DNA of 64,000 nucleotides, from positions 62,001 through 126,000 of the forward strand of contig NZ_FCOC02000006.1 of assembly GCF_001544455.2 (NCBI RefSeq), written 5' to 3'. Below, piece after piece: positions 52,758 to 61,500 of this stretch. The DNA comes from Caballeronia sordidicola (GTDB taxonomy: Bacteria; Pseudomonadota; Gammaproteobacteria; Burkholderiales; Burkholderiaceae). The notes beneath the pieces are model-generated. The model saw only the letters and a program-made list of their open reading frames with translations. It was not told where the DNA came from and made no database searches. Position numbers and translations under genes: made by a program. Each line of letters opens with the position of its first letter. Position 1 is the stretch's first letter.

Positions 52758-53306
52758 TTACATCTGATGGAAATGGTCGTTGGCGAACTGCTCAGTGACT
52801 GTCAGAAGTTCCGCTACACCGAACGCGGACGCGATAGCCGTGCTCTTCACAAGCGCGATGAAAACGTTGATCAGCGGCGGGATCACGGTGCGCAATGCCT
52901 GCGGCAGCACAACCAGACGCAACGCACCAAAGAATGTCAGGCCAATGGAGCGCGCTGCTTCCGCTTGCCCAATTGCGACGCCGTTGCAACCGGCTCGAAT
53001 GGCTTCGGCGAAGAAGGCCGTGTAGTACACCGACAGGGCGATCACGGCAAAAATGAAATAGGACAGCGACACGCCAAGCGAGGGCAACATAAACACCACG
53101 AAAAAAAACTGAATGGTGAGCGGTGTATTCCGAATAATCTCCACATAAACGGTGCCAAGCGTCCGTAACGTTGGCACCGGATAAATATGCATCACTGCTA
53201 CGAGCAGGCCGCCGGCAATCGACAGCACGCCTGCGATCGCCGTCAGCGAGAGCGTGACGGCAACGCCTCCAAAGAAGACATTCAAATGCGCAAAGACTGT
53301 CGGCAT
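52758..53306 (-). pseudogene. Amino-acid ABC transporter permease, truncated at the C-terminus
   Basis: A 182-residue HisM/GltJ-type permease with LSLTAIAGVLSIAGGLLVAV, EIIRNTPLTIQFFFVVFMLP and the EAA loop IGQAEAARSIGLTFFGALRL. Normal members have 215-230 residues. This one stops right after TVTEQFANDHFHQM, losing the last transmembrane helix. The loss and the neighbouring remnant suggest a deletion at about 52,758. It was the partner of the binding protein at 53341. Confidence 0.7.
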
Positions 53307-53340
53307 GTGCAGAGCTTTTTAGCAGGATGGGAAAGGTTGC

Positions 53341-54084
53341 TCAGGTGCAAGGGTCGAATTCAGGCAATTTCCACGGCGTGTTCAGGTATTTACCGACCGA
53401 TCCGTCATAGGCGGCCTTATAAGTGCCAGCCGTTCCCGCATCCCTAAGCGCACCGTCGATAAATTTGCAAAATTCGACGTCGCCCTTTTTGATGCCGATG
53501 CCCGAACGTTCCACTGTCAGGTGCTTGCCGACCAGTTCGAACTGGTCCGGCTCTTTCGCAACGTAGCCCAGTTCAACTGCCGCACCGATAACCGCGCCGT
53601 CGACGGAACCCTTTTTTATGGCCTCGCCGCATTTGGAGAAATCGTCGAAGGCGATCACGCGTGCCTTCGGGAAGCGGGTGTCCAGGGTCGTACGGCCCTC
53701 GCTGCCGTTCAGGACACAGATTTTCTTGCCGTCCATGTCTTCAGGCTGGTGGATCCCGGCTGGTTTACCCTTCTTGATCATGATGTCCTGCCCGTGGATC
53801 AAGTACGGCCCGGCAAAGCTGATTGCTTTGCGGCGTTCATCCGTGATGGCCAGCGTCGTGATCACCATGTCCGCCTTGCCTTGCTGGATGAATGGGACAC
53901 GATTAGCGGATACCGTTTCCACCCATTCGATCTGAGCGGGCTTGAGTCCGAGCTTCGCGGCTATGATCATGCCGATGTCCACGTCGAAACTGACCGGCCG
54001 CCCGCTCAGATTGCGCAGTCCGAATAGAGGCTGATCAAACTTGGTTCCAATGCGGATCTTTCCCGATTTGACGATGTTCTCCAT
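53341..54084 (-). pseudogene. Amino-acid ABC substrate-binding protein lacking its signal peptide
   Basis: A glutamate/aspartate-type SBP_bac_3 protein: GKIRIGTKFDQPLFGLRNLS, VSFDVDIGMIIAAKLGLKPA, ANRVPFIQQGKADMVITTLA, TDERRKAISFAGPYLIHGQD. From ATG 54084 it has 247 residues and no export signal. In-frame residues continue upstream (YAQQAYPPGSA) to a stop at about 54,150, but still without a signal sequence. It is probably 5'-truncated, as the permease next to it is 3'-truncated; there is no ATPase gene. The transporter is not functional in this form unless a start elsewhere supplies a leader. Confidence 0.65.
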
Positions 54085-54611
54085 CGCCGAGCCAGGCGGA
54101 TAGGCCTGTTGTGCATAAGGGTTCCCATTGCTAGTCTTAGCGTCTCATTTGCCGGTCCAGGCGTGTGTCCGATGATCCGTTGATGTCCCAATGAAGCCAA
54201 GAAGCGTTAGATCTGCTTGCGGATAATCGTGCAGCATAGTACTGCCGGGTCTCGTATACCCCAGGACCTTGCCCTCGGGATATTGGCTGCGCCCGTCGGC
54301 AATGATCGCTATTTCACCGCCGCCGATTGTTATATCAGTCTGGAGGAAGGACAAATTGTTGAGGAAGCTGCAGGTGCTTGCAAGTGCGTGAAGTTTTCGC
54401 GCAGCCGCGTTCCGCCCGTTTCCGCTGCTGCTCAACGTAGGAACCGCGATGGGAATGCTGAGAATTCAGGGCTTCAAGAAGACGATGAAGGCGAAGTGGA
54501 TGGCGGGTGCATGAGCAAAAACAGCATAATCCGCAAGATAATTGTGTTTGTCAGGTTCAAGCCGCCCCCTTAATCTTGCTCGCATGGCAACGACGAATAG
54601 GGCATAGGGAC
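54085..54611. other. Interval without a recognisable gene
   Basis: 527 bases between the truncated binding protein and the hydratase gene. A minus-strand reading (54145-54435) contains FLQTDITIGGGEIAIIADGR and KVLGYTRPGSTMLHDY, which look protein-like but match no family I know. Its end lies in the zone where the binding-protein gene was cut. Promoter elements for the operon starting at 54612 should be in the last 100 bases; none is clear. Confidence 0.4.
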
Positions 54612-55475
54612 ATGGACGAAGATTCGTTGAGCGGCTGGATTGGAACCTCGGAGGTGCTGACCGATTCGCTGGACTCCGTTCGTTTCAACGCGGCTGCAGC
54701 AGCGCTCTTGACCGATGCTTCCAACCCGCTGCATGCCAGTAACTTGCCACCGCTATGGCATTGGATGTATTTCTGGTCGCCCGCGGCGCACGATGCGCTG
54801 GGTGACGATGGCCATCCGAAGAAGGGCGGCTTCTTGCCGCCAGTGAAATTGCCGCGCCGCATGTGGGCCGGCGGCAAGCTGGTTTTCAGGGGCACGCCCG
54901 TTATCGGCGATACGCTGACGCGGACTTCGACCGTGACCGCTATTCGAGAAGCCGCCGGCAGGTCCGGGCCGCTGGTGTTTGTCACGGTCAGGCATCAATA
55001 CACGCGTGACGACGTGCTTCTTATCGAAGAGTATCAGGATATTGTGTATCGCGGTCGGCAAGGAATGGCGTCCGCGGCGTCTCAACCAAAAGAGGCGCCG
55101 AGCGACCATGCATGGAGCAGCAGCTTCACGCCCGACACGACACTTCTTTTCCGCTATAGCGCGCTGACATTCAACGGACATCGCATTCACTACGATCGCG
55201 ATTATGCGATCTGTGAGGAAGGTTATGCCGGCCTTGTCGTGCAGGGCCCACTTGTTGCGACCCTGCTCGCCGGCTTCGCGCAACGACACCTGCGAATGCC
55301 GCTATCGAGCTTTGCGTTCAGGGGTATCCGGCCGCTCATGGACGGGGCTCCCGTGATGTTGTGCGGAAAGCCAGCGGTTGATGGATCCGGCGCGCATCTA
55401 TGGACGCGCGACGCGCACGGATTCGTCACGATGGAAGCGACCGCGACGGTCGGACATTTGAACTCCCAATCATGA
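54612..55475 (+). CDS. Hot-dog hydratase, mesaconyl-C4-CoA hydratase/HTD2-like
   Basis: A 287-residue protein with an N-terminal FAS1/MaoC-like hot-dog (WHWMYFWSPAAHDALGDDGH with PKKGGFLPPVKLPRRMWAGG) and a C-terminal hot-dog (LLFRYSALTFNGHRIHYDRD, then EGYAGLVVQGPLVATLLAGF). The catalytic His/Asp-type residues are in NGHRIHYD. This layout is that of Chloroflexus mesaconyl-C4-CoA hydratase (Meh) and HTD2-type 3-hydroxyacyl dehydratases. Its stop overlaps the CoA-transferase ATG (ATGA), so it hydrates the CoA ester made or used by that enzyme. Confidence 0.85.
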   Translation: MDEDSLSGWIGTSEVLTDSLDSVRFNAAAAALLTDASNPLHASNLPPLWHWMYFWSPAAHDALGDDGHPKKGGFLPPVKLPRRMWAGGKLVFRGTPVIGDTLTRTSTVTAIREAAGRSGPLVFVTVRHQYTRDDVLLIEEYQDIVYRGRQGMASAASQPKEAPSDHAWSSSFTPDTTLLFRYSALTFNGHRIHYDRDYAICEEGYAGLVVQGPLVATLLAGFAQRHLRMPLSSFAFRGIRPLMDGAPVMLCGKPAVDGSGAHLWTRDAHGFVTMEATATVGHLNSQS

Positions 55476-56731
55476 GTTATCCATTTCTTAACGAGGTCCG
55501 GGTCATCGAAAGCTCGGCGTTCATTGCGGCGCCGCTGGCGGGGTTGACGTTGTCTCAGTTTGGCGCGGACGTGATCCGGATCGATATGATCGGCGGGGGT
55601 ATCGACTATGCGCGCATGCCCTTGGCACCGTCGGGACGCAGCCTCTACTGGACCGGCCTGAACAAGGAGAAGAGATCCATTGCGATCGATATTCGCCAGC
55701 CTCGCGGTCGTGAGCTCGTCCAGCAACTGGTTACGGCACCCGGCAATGACGGAGGAATCTTGCTGACCAACGTGGGCGTTCCATGGCTCAGTCATGCGAC
55801 GCTCGCGGCGCAGCGCGATGATTTAATCAGTTGTACGATACAAGGTAACTTCGACGGCTCAACGGCGGTGGATTACACGGTCAATTGCGCAACAGGATAT
55901 CCATTCGTCCAAGGTAAGCGTGAACATCCAGCAAGCCACGCGCATCCGACGCCAGTGAACAGCACGTTCCCCGCATGGGACGCATGCTGCGCATACCAGG
56001 CCGCGCTGGCGGTGACATGCGCTGTGATGGCGCGCCGCGCGACAGGTGCAGGTTCTGAGCTGAAAATTGCGCTCTCCGACGTCGCGTTCTCGATGCTTTC
56101 TCATCTCGGCATCATGACCGAAGCCGAAGTGCTCGGACGCGAGCGCGAACCCATTGGCAACTTCATTTATGGCGCCTTTGGCCGGGACTTCGTGACGCGC
56201 GATGGCAAGCGGCTGATGATTGCCGGCATATCGGCGGGGCAATGGAAAGCACTGGTCGAGGCTTGCGAACTCGCCGGTCCGATTGCGGAACTATCCGCGC
56301 GGCTGGACAAGGACCTGAATAAGGAATCGCATCGATACGAAGCGCGTGAAGCCATCGCGGTGCTTATCGAGCGGTGGTTCGCTGCGCGCTCCTACAACGA
56401 GATCGAACAACGTTTCAATGCATCGCGTGTGTGCTGGGGACCGTACCGCGGCGTCTGCGAACTGTTGCGTGACGACAATCGCGTCGGTGCCAACAATCCG
56501 CTGTATCAGCGCGTTAGCACGGAGGGCGTTGGTGAACACTGGGCCGCTGGCACGCCCGTGCGCGCCGAAGGAGTGGCTCGTAGCGAAGTGCGTCCTGCGG
56601 CGCTGCTCGGGCAGCATACGGACGAGGTGCTGAGCAGCGTGCTCGGCCTGGATAGCGCAGCCGTGGGCAAGCTTCACGATGCCGGTATTGTCGCCGGTCC
56701 CAAGTCGGATCCAACCGTTCTCCATCGATAA
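55472..56731 (+). CDS. Family III CoA-transferase (CaiB/BaiF)
   Basis: A 419-residue class III CoA-transferase: VRVIESSAFIAAPLAGLTLS (N-terminal CoA loop), FGADVIRIDMIGGG, YWTGLNKEKRSIAIDIRQPR and TGAGSELKIALSDVAFSML. The aspartate of PAWDACCAYQAAL is at the position of the catalytic Asp of formyl-CoA transferase. These enzymes transfer CoA between dicarboxylic acids, or within one as in mesaconyl-CoA C1-C4 transferase. It is coupled to the hydratase upstream and followed by a CitE-like lyase. Confidence 0.87.
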   Translation: MSYPFLNEVRVIESSAFIAAPLAGLTLSQFGADVIRIDMIGGGIDYARMPLAPSGRSLYWTGLNKEKRSIAIDIRQPRGRELVQQLVTAPGNDGGILLTNVGVPWLSHATLAAQRDDLISCTIQGNFDGSTAVDYTVNCATGYPFVQGKREHPASHAHPTPVNSTFPAWDACCAYQAALAVTCAVMARRATGAGSELKIALSDVAFSMLSHLGIMTEAEVLGREREPIGNFIYGAFGRDFVTRDGKRLMIAGISAGQWKALVEACELAGPIAELSARLDKDLNKESHRYEAREAIAVLIERWFAARSYNEIEQRFNASRVCWGPYRGVCELLRDDNRVGANNPLYQRVSTEGVGEHWAAGTPVRAEGVARSEVRPAALLGQHTDEVLSSVLGLDSAAVGKLHDAGIVAGPKSDPTVLHR

Positions 56732-56771
56732 TCCCACGATGCCCTCATTTCCGTCTCCAAGCCGTGGGACC

Positions 56772-57581
56772 ATGGACGCCACGCTCATTCGCTCCTATCT
56801 CTTTGTTCCCGCGACGCATCCCGCGCGTTTCGCCAAGGCAGCGGCCTCGGGGGCGGACGCCGTCATCATCGATCTGGAAGATGCCGTGTCCCCCGACGCG
56901 AAAGACGATGCCCGCAATGCCGCCTGTGCGTTCTTCGATGCCGGCGGTCATGCGCTGCTGCGCGTGAACGCTGCGGACACCGCGTGGTTTGCGCAGGACA
57001 TGGCGTTATGCGCATCGGCGGGCGTGACGGGCATTGTATTGCCGAAAGCCGAGGGCGCGCGTGAACTCGACGCCGTTCGAAACGCGTTGCACGAAGCCAA
57101 ACCTGTCCTGCCGATCATCGAGACCGCTGCGGGGATTGCGAATGCAGGAAGCATCGCCGCAGACCCGCAGACGGTGCGGCTGCTCTTCGGCACGGTCGAT
57201 TTTTGTCTCGACCTGAACGTGCAAGGAGACGGCGAAGAACTGTTGTTCTATCGATCACTGCTTGTGCTTGCCTCGCGGCTTGGCGGCATAGACATGCCTG
57301 TCGATGGCCCCGCCCTATCCATTCACGAGCCTGAGGCATTGCAGCGCGCTTGCGAACATGCAAGGCGCATTGGGTTTGGCGGCAAACTCTGTATTCATCC
57401 CGCGCAAGTGGCCGATGTGAACCGATGCTTCTCTCCATCGGACGCCGAGCTGGAGTGGGCCGCGCGTGTAGTGGATCGGGCGGGCAGCGGCGCTGGTGCG
57501 TTTTCGCTCGATGGAAAGATGGTGGATGCGCCAGTCATAGAACGAGCCGCGAGGATACTTAGCCGTGCACGCACCGCATAA
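56772..57581 (+). CDS. CitE-like CoA lyase (HpcH/HpaI aldolase family)
   Basis: A 269-residue citrate-lyase-beta-like protein. RSYLFVPATHPARFAKAAAS is the standard opening, DAVIIDLEDAVSPDAKDDAR has the acidic residues, LPIIETAAGI the metal-binding Glu and LFGTVDFCLDL the Asp. CIHPAQV near the C-terminus is also conserved. Such proteins cleave malyl-CoA, citramalyl-CoA or methylmalyl-CoA to acetyl-CoA or another acyl-CoA plus glyoxylate or pyruvate. ATG 56772 is preferred; ATG 56739 would add 11 residues. Together with the hydratases and CoA-transferase it points to a C5-CoA pathway. Confidence 0.87.
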   Translation: MDATLIRSYLFVPATHPARFAKAAASGADAVIIDLEDAVSPDAKDDARNAACAFFDAGGHALLRVNAADTAWFAQDMALCASAGVTGIVLPKAEGARELDAVRNALHEAKPVLPIIETAAGIANAGSIAADPQTVRLLFGTVDFCLDLNVQGDGEELLFYRSLLVLASRLGGIDMPVDGPALSIHEPEALQRACEHARRIGFGGKLCIHPAQVADVNRCFSPSDAELEWAARVVDRAGSGAGAFSLDGKMVDAPVIERAARILSRARTA

Positions 57582-57612
57582 AGAAGAATGTCTGGACCAT
57601 TGCAAGGACCCC

Positions 57613-58377
57613 ATGCGGCAATTCAGGCTGGATGGAAAGGTGGCGCTCGTGACCGGCGCAGGCGAAGGGATTGGCGCCGCGATTGCATTGGCTTTCGCAG
57701 AAGCGGGAGCCAACGTGATACTCGTCGCGCGAACCGTGTCGAAGCTCGAAGAGGTAGCGGCTCAGGCACGCAAGGCCGGACCCGGGCGCGTGATGGTCGC
57801 GCCGTGCGACGTCACCCACAACGACGCGATGCGCGCGCTGATCGGCACGCTGCCATCGCTTGATATCGCGATCAACAATGCAGGCACCAATTATCCGGGG
57901 CCGTTCGTCGACGTTTCGGCGGAGCACCTCGACACCATGCTCACGCTGAACGTACGCTCGTATTTCGTCGTGGCCCAGGCGGCCGTCAAGAAGATGCTGG
58001 AAAGCAATACGGCCCGATCCGGAGGGCGCAGCGTCATCAATATCTCCTCGCAAATGGGACATGTCGGTGCGCCCGAGCGCAGCGCCTACTGCATGACCAA
58101 GCACGCCGTTGAAGGCTTGACGAAAGCCATGGCGGTCGAGCTTGCGCAGCGCAACATCCGCGTCAACAGCATTGCGCCGACTTTCATCGATACCCCTCTG
58201 ATTCGCCGTATTGTGGACACGCACGAGAAGCATGTCGCGCTCGTCTCGTGCATACCGCTCGCGCGTCTTGGCTGCGTGGAAGACGTGGCCAGCGCCGCGG
58301 TTTATCTGGCGTCGCCGGCTGCCGCCATGATCACCGGGACGTGTCTTGCGACCGACGGAGGGTGGACCGCGCAATGA
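57613..58377 (+). CDS. SDR-family oxidoreductase
   Basis: A 254-residue classical SDR with VTGAGEGIGAAIAL, ARTVSKLEEVA (Arg, NADP-type), INNAGTNYPG, Ser in ISSQMGHVG and YCMTK. ATG 57613 is chosen with AAGGA upstream; GTG 57565 would add 16 unusual residues and overlap the lyase gene. It ends the first run of the C5-CoA gene cluster. A CGCACG-CGTC-CGTGCG hairpin lies 61 bases past its stop (58439-58454). Confidence 0.87.
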   Translation: MRQFRLDGKVALVTGAGEGIGAAIALAFAEAGANVILVARTVSKLEEVAAQARKAGPGRVMVAPCDVTHNDAMRALIGTLPSLDIAINNAGTNYPGPFVDVSAEHLDTMLTLNVRSYFVVAQAAVKKMLESNTARSGGRSVINISSQMGHVGAPERSAYCMTKHAVEGLTKAMAVELAQRNIRVNSIAPTFIDTPLIRRIVDTHEKHVALVSCIPLARLGCVEDVASAAVYLASPAAAMITGTCLATDGGWTAQ

Positions 58378-58514
58378 TTCCATGCTGCACGATTGATCGG
58401 CTAAACCGAAGAATCGTCAAGACTATTGTGATAGTAGGCGCACGCGTCCGTGCGTAAAGTACGTACATAGGAAAGTTTTTGTTTGACCGATAAAGAAGGA
58501 GCGCAGCAGGCAAG

Positions 58515-60167
58515 ATGACAACGACTAAACAATACGATTACATCATTGTCGGCGCGGGGTCTGCGGGATGTGTGCTGGCGAACCGGTTATCCGCCGATCG
58601 CACCACCCGCGTGCTGCTGCTCGAGGCGGGTCCTGCAGACGACAAACTGTGGATTCGCATTCCAGCCGGCATGACACGCCTGATCTCGGACCCGAAGGTG
58701 AACTGGCGATATTCCACGTGCAAGGAGCCGGGACTCAATGATCGCGTGCTTGCTTGTCCGCGTGGTAAGACACTGGGCGGTTCAAGCTCAATCAACGGCC
58801 TGGTCTACATGCGCGGTCACCCGGACGACTATGATCACTGGCGCGACCTCGGAAATCGCGGCTGGGGTTGGTCCGACGTGCTGCCGCTCTACAAGAAGAG
58901 CGAGAACTACGAAGGCGGCAGCAGTATGTATCACGGTGGTACGGGCGAACTGAGCGTGGAGGACTTGAAATCGCCGCACGAGGCGTCGCGGGCATTCGTT
59001 GAAGCCGGGCAACGCATTGGCATCAAGCTGAATCGGGACTTTAGCGGCGCCACGCACGAAGGCATCGGGTTCCTGCAATTGAACCTCCGATCAGGCGTAC
59101 GCGAATCCGCGGCCACCGCGTTCCTCAACCCCGTCAAGAAGCGCCCGAATCTGGAAATCTGCGTGAACGCGCGCGTGCAGCGTGTGTTGACCGAAGGACG
59201 TCGCGCGATCGGGGTACGCTTCACGGCCGATGGCGCCACCCATGAGGCGCGAGCGCACGAAGTCATTTTGTCTGGCGGAGCGATCAACTCGCCCCAGCTT
59301 CTCATGCTCTCCGGAATCGGACCTGCCGATCATTTGCGTTCGCTGGGTATTGGCGTTGTGCATGACTTGCCGGGCGTGGGAGAGAACCTCCACGACCACA
59401 CCTATGTGCATTATCTTGCGCAGGTATCGCCCGAATTTTCAATCAACCGGAAGATCTCCTCGAATTTGAGACTGCTGCCCCACGTGTTGCGTTACATCAC
59501 AACACGTCAGGGTTTGCTGACGAGCGCGGCCGCGCAGGTTGGCGCATATCTTCGTTCGGACCCGAGCCTGAATCGCCCCGACTTGCAGATGCAGTTCCGT
59601 CCGTTCAGCATTCTGGTGCGCAAGGACGGCACGATATCGGCCGAAAACGTCCCTGCGGTCACGGCATCGTGCAGCCAGAGCAGGCCGCAGTCGCGTGGAC
59701 GTCTTTGGCTCGATTCATCGGACCCGATGGTGGCGCCGCAGATCTTGTTCAACTATCTTACGGCGCAAACCGATCGTCAGGTGCTGATGGCAGGAGTGCG
59801 GTGGATGCGCAAGGTATTTGCCGCCGAGCCGTTTGCCAGTCATGTCGTGAAAGAAACAGTGCCAGGTCTTGGCGTAAGTTCGGACGAAGATCTGATGGCT
59901 TATCTGCGTGCCAATGCGCAGCCGATGTATCACCCGGTCGGAAGCTGCAAGATGGGCCACGACGCCATGGCGGTGGTGGACGACCGTCTGCGCGTACATG
60001 GCATTGGAAATCTCCGCGTAGTCGATGCCTCGATCATGCCGAGCATCACATCCGGCAATACCAATGCGCCGACCATCATGATTGCGGAAAAGGCGTCGCA
60101 GATGATTCTGGAAGACGCACGGCGCGGGCGCGCCGAGATTCCGGTAAGCGTGTCCGAGCATGCCTGA
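58515..60167 (+). CDS. GMC-family FAD-dependent alcohol/choline dehydrogenase
   Basis: A 550-residue glucose-methanol-choline oxidoreductase. YDYIIVGAGSAGCVLANRLS is the FAD Rossmann motif (about 7-26), GGSSSINGLVYMRGHPDDYD the first GMC signature, SGGAINSPQLLMLSGIGPAD the second, and NTNAPTIMIAEKAS follows the catalytic His/Asn segment (YHPVGSCKMG). It oxidises a primary alcohol to the aldehyde, and family members with this length include alkan-1-ol and polyethylene-glycol dehydrogenases. AAGGAG precedes ATG 58515. Its electron acceptor is unknown. Confidence 0.9.
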   Translation: MTTTKQYDYIIVGAGSAGCVLANRLSADRTTRVLLLEAGPADDKLWIRIPAGMTRLISDPKVNWRYSTCKEPGLNDRVLACPRGKTLGGSSSINGLVYMRGHPDDYDHWRDLGNRGWGWSDVLPLYKKSENYEGGSSMYHGGTGELSVEDLKSPHEASRAFVEAGQRIGIKLNRDFSGATHEGIGFLQLNLRSGVRESAATAFLNPVKKRPNLEICVNARVQRVLTEGRRAIGVRFTADGATHEARAHEVILSGGAINSPQLLMLSGIGPADHLRSLGIGVVHDLPGVGENLHDHTYVHYLAQVSPEFSINRKISSNLRLLPHVLRYITTRQGLLTSAAAQVGAYLRSDPSLNRPDLQMQFRPFSILVRKDGTISAENVPAVTASCSQSRPQSRGRLWLDSSDPMVAPQILFNYLTAQTDRQVLMAGVRWMRKVFAAEPFASHVVKETVPGLGVSSDEDLMAYLRANAQPMYHPVGSCKMGHDAMAVVDDRLRVHGIGNLRVVDASIMPSITSGNTNAPTIMIAEKASQMILEDARRGRAEIPVSVSEHA

Positions 60168-60256
60168 GCGTAAACGGTCGTTCTGAAATCGATGAATCGG
60201 GGAGTCTCTTCGGTTCAAATCAATATAGTTAGTACAACACATAGGATATTCAGATC

Positions 60257-60622
60257 ATGTTTGTTGAAGAAAGAATCTATACAATCATCCCGGGAAAAAC
60301 GCCTGATTTCCTGAAGCTATACGAGGAAGAGGGCATGGCGATCCAGGCGCGGCATCTTCCCGCCATGGTGGGCTATTACTCGTCAGATATCGGCACGTTG
60401 AATCTGATCGTACATTTGTGGGCGTTCGACGACATCAACCAGCGTGTGGCGTTGCGCGCCCAGATGGTCGCCGACCCGGACTGGCAGGACTATCTGAAAA
60501 AACTCATGCCACTGATCCTGCATCAGGAATCACGCATCCTGCGTCCCGCCTCATTCTTTGAAGGCAGGCTGCAAACGATTATCGATGCAGGGAAAAAGAA
60601 GCTCAATGCACAACCTGCCTGA
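60257..60622 (+). CDS. NIPSNAP-family protein
   Basis: A 121-residue dimeric alpha-beta-barrel protein of the NIPSNAP family: VEERIYTIIPGKTPDFLKLY at the start and VHLWAFDDINQRVALRAQMV (the HLWxYxDlaxR motif) in the middle, with WQDYLKKLMPLILHQES. The biochemical role of bacterial NIPSNAPs is poorly known; they often sit beside oxidoreductase genes of aromatic or C5 catabolism. It lies between the GMC dehydrogenase and an SDR on the same strand. Confidence 0.87.
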   Translation: MFVEERIYTIIPGKTPDFLKLYEEEGMAIQARHLPAMVGYYSSDIGTLNLIVHLWAFDDINQRVALRAQMVADPDWQDYLKKLMPLILHQESRILRPASFFEGRLQTIIDAGKKKLNAQPA

Positions 60623-60659
60623 GCATTGCGGACATGACTTCCGACCCGTTCCTATTTGA

Positions 60660-61457
60660 ATGACTCTCATGAACACGCTGAAAAACAAGGTTGCACTCGT
60701 TACGGGCTCGACCAGTGGAATTGGTCTTGGCATTGCGCGATGTCTGGCTGAAGCCGGCACCGACGTCATGCTCAACGGCTTTGGCGACGCCCGCTCCGTC
60801 GAATCCCAACGCGCGGAACTGGCTGCGGAGTTTGGTTGCCGCGTAGCTTACAGCGCGGCCAACATGGCCAACGCCGCCGAGGTTCGCGAACTGATCGCGC
60901 AATGCACACGCGAGCTCGGGCAGGTGGATATCCTCGTGAATAACGCGGGCATCCAGTTCACGTCGCCAATCGATGAATTTCCCGACGAGAAATGGGACGC
61001 CATCATTGCGACCAACCTATCGTCGAATTTTCATTCCATCAAGGCCGTGTTGCCCCAGATGAAAGAGCGCAACTGGGGGCGCATCGTGAATATCGCGTCG
61101 GCGCATGCACTGGTGGCCTCGGTCACCAAGTCTGCGTATGCAGCGGCGAAACATGGGGTGATCGGACTAACCAAAGTGGTTGCGCTGGAAACAGCCCGGA
61201 CCGGCGTTACTTGCAATGCGATTTGCCCGGGCATGATCCTGACGCCGCTGGTACAAAAGCAGATAGACGACTGGGCCGAGCGCGACGGCATATCAAAGGA
61301 ACGGGCTCAGGAACTGATGATCGCGGAAAAAATCCCGACAGGTCAGTTCCAGACAGCCGCGCAGATTGGCGCGCTGGTCGTGTTTCTGTGCTCCGAAGCG
61401 GCGGGACAGGTTCGAGGCGCGGCCATGCCAGTCGATGGCGGATGGACTGTGCAGTAA
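60660..61457 (+). CDS. SDR, 3-hydroxybutyrate-dehydrogenase-like
   Basis: A 265-residue SDR. VTGSTSGIGLGIARCLAEAG, VDILVNNAGIQFTSPIDEFP and KSAYAAAKHGVIGLTKVVAL (YAAAK) resemble D-3-hydroxybutyrate dehydrogenases, including the C-terminal GAAMPVDGGWTVQ. The IQF after NNAG and the QK...MIAEKIPTGQF segment are typical of BdhA. Start 60660 or 60669. It converges with the hydratase gene on the other strand (43 bases between stops). Confidence 0.85.
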   Translation: MTLMNTLKNKVALVTGSTSGIGLGIARCLAEAGTDVMLNGFGDARSVESQRAELAAEFGCRVAYSAANMANAAEVRELIAQCTRELGQVDILVNNAGIQFTSPIDEFPDEKWDAIIATNLSSNFHSIKAVLPQMKERNWGRIVNIASAHALVASVTKSAYAAAKHGVIGLTKVVALETARTGVTCNAICPGMILTPLVQKQIDDWAERDGISKERAQELMIAEKIPTGQFQTAAQIGALVVFLCSEAAGQVRGAAMPVDGGWTVQ

Positions 61458-61500
61458 AGGCCGCGCGCATCGTCGCTCGCAGCCGGTCACGGACGATGCG

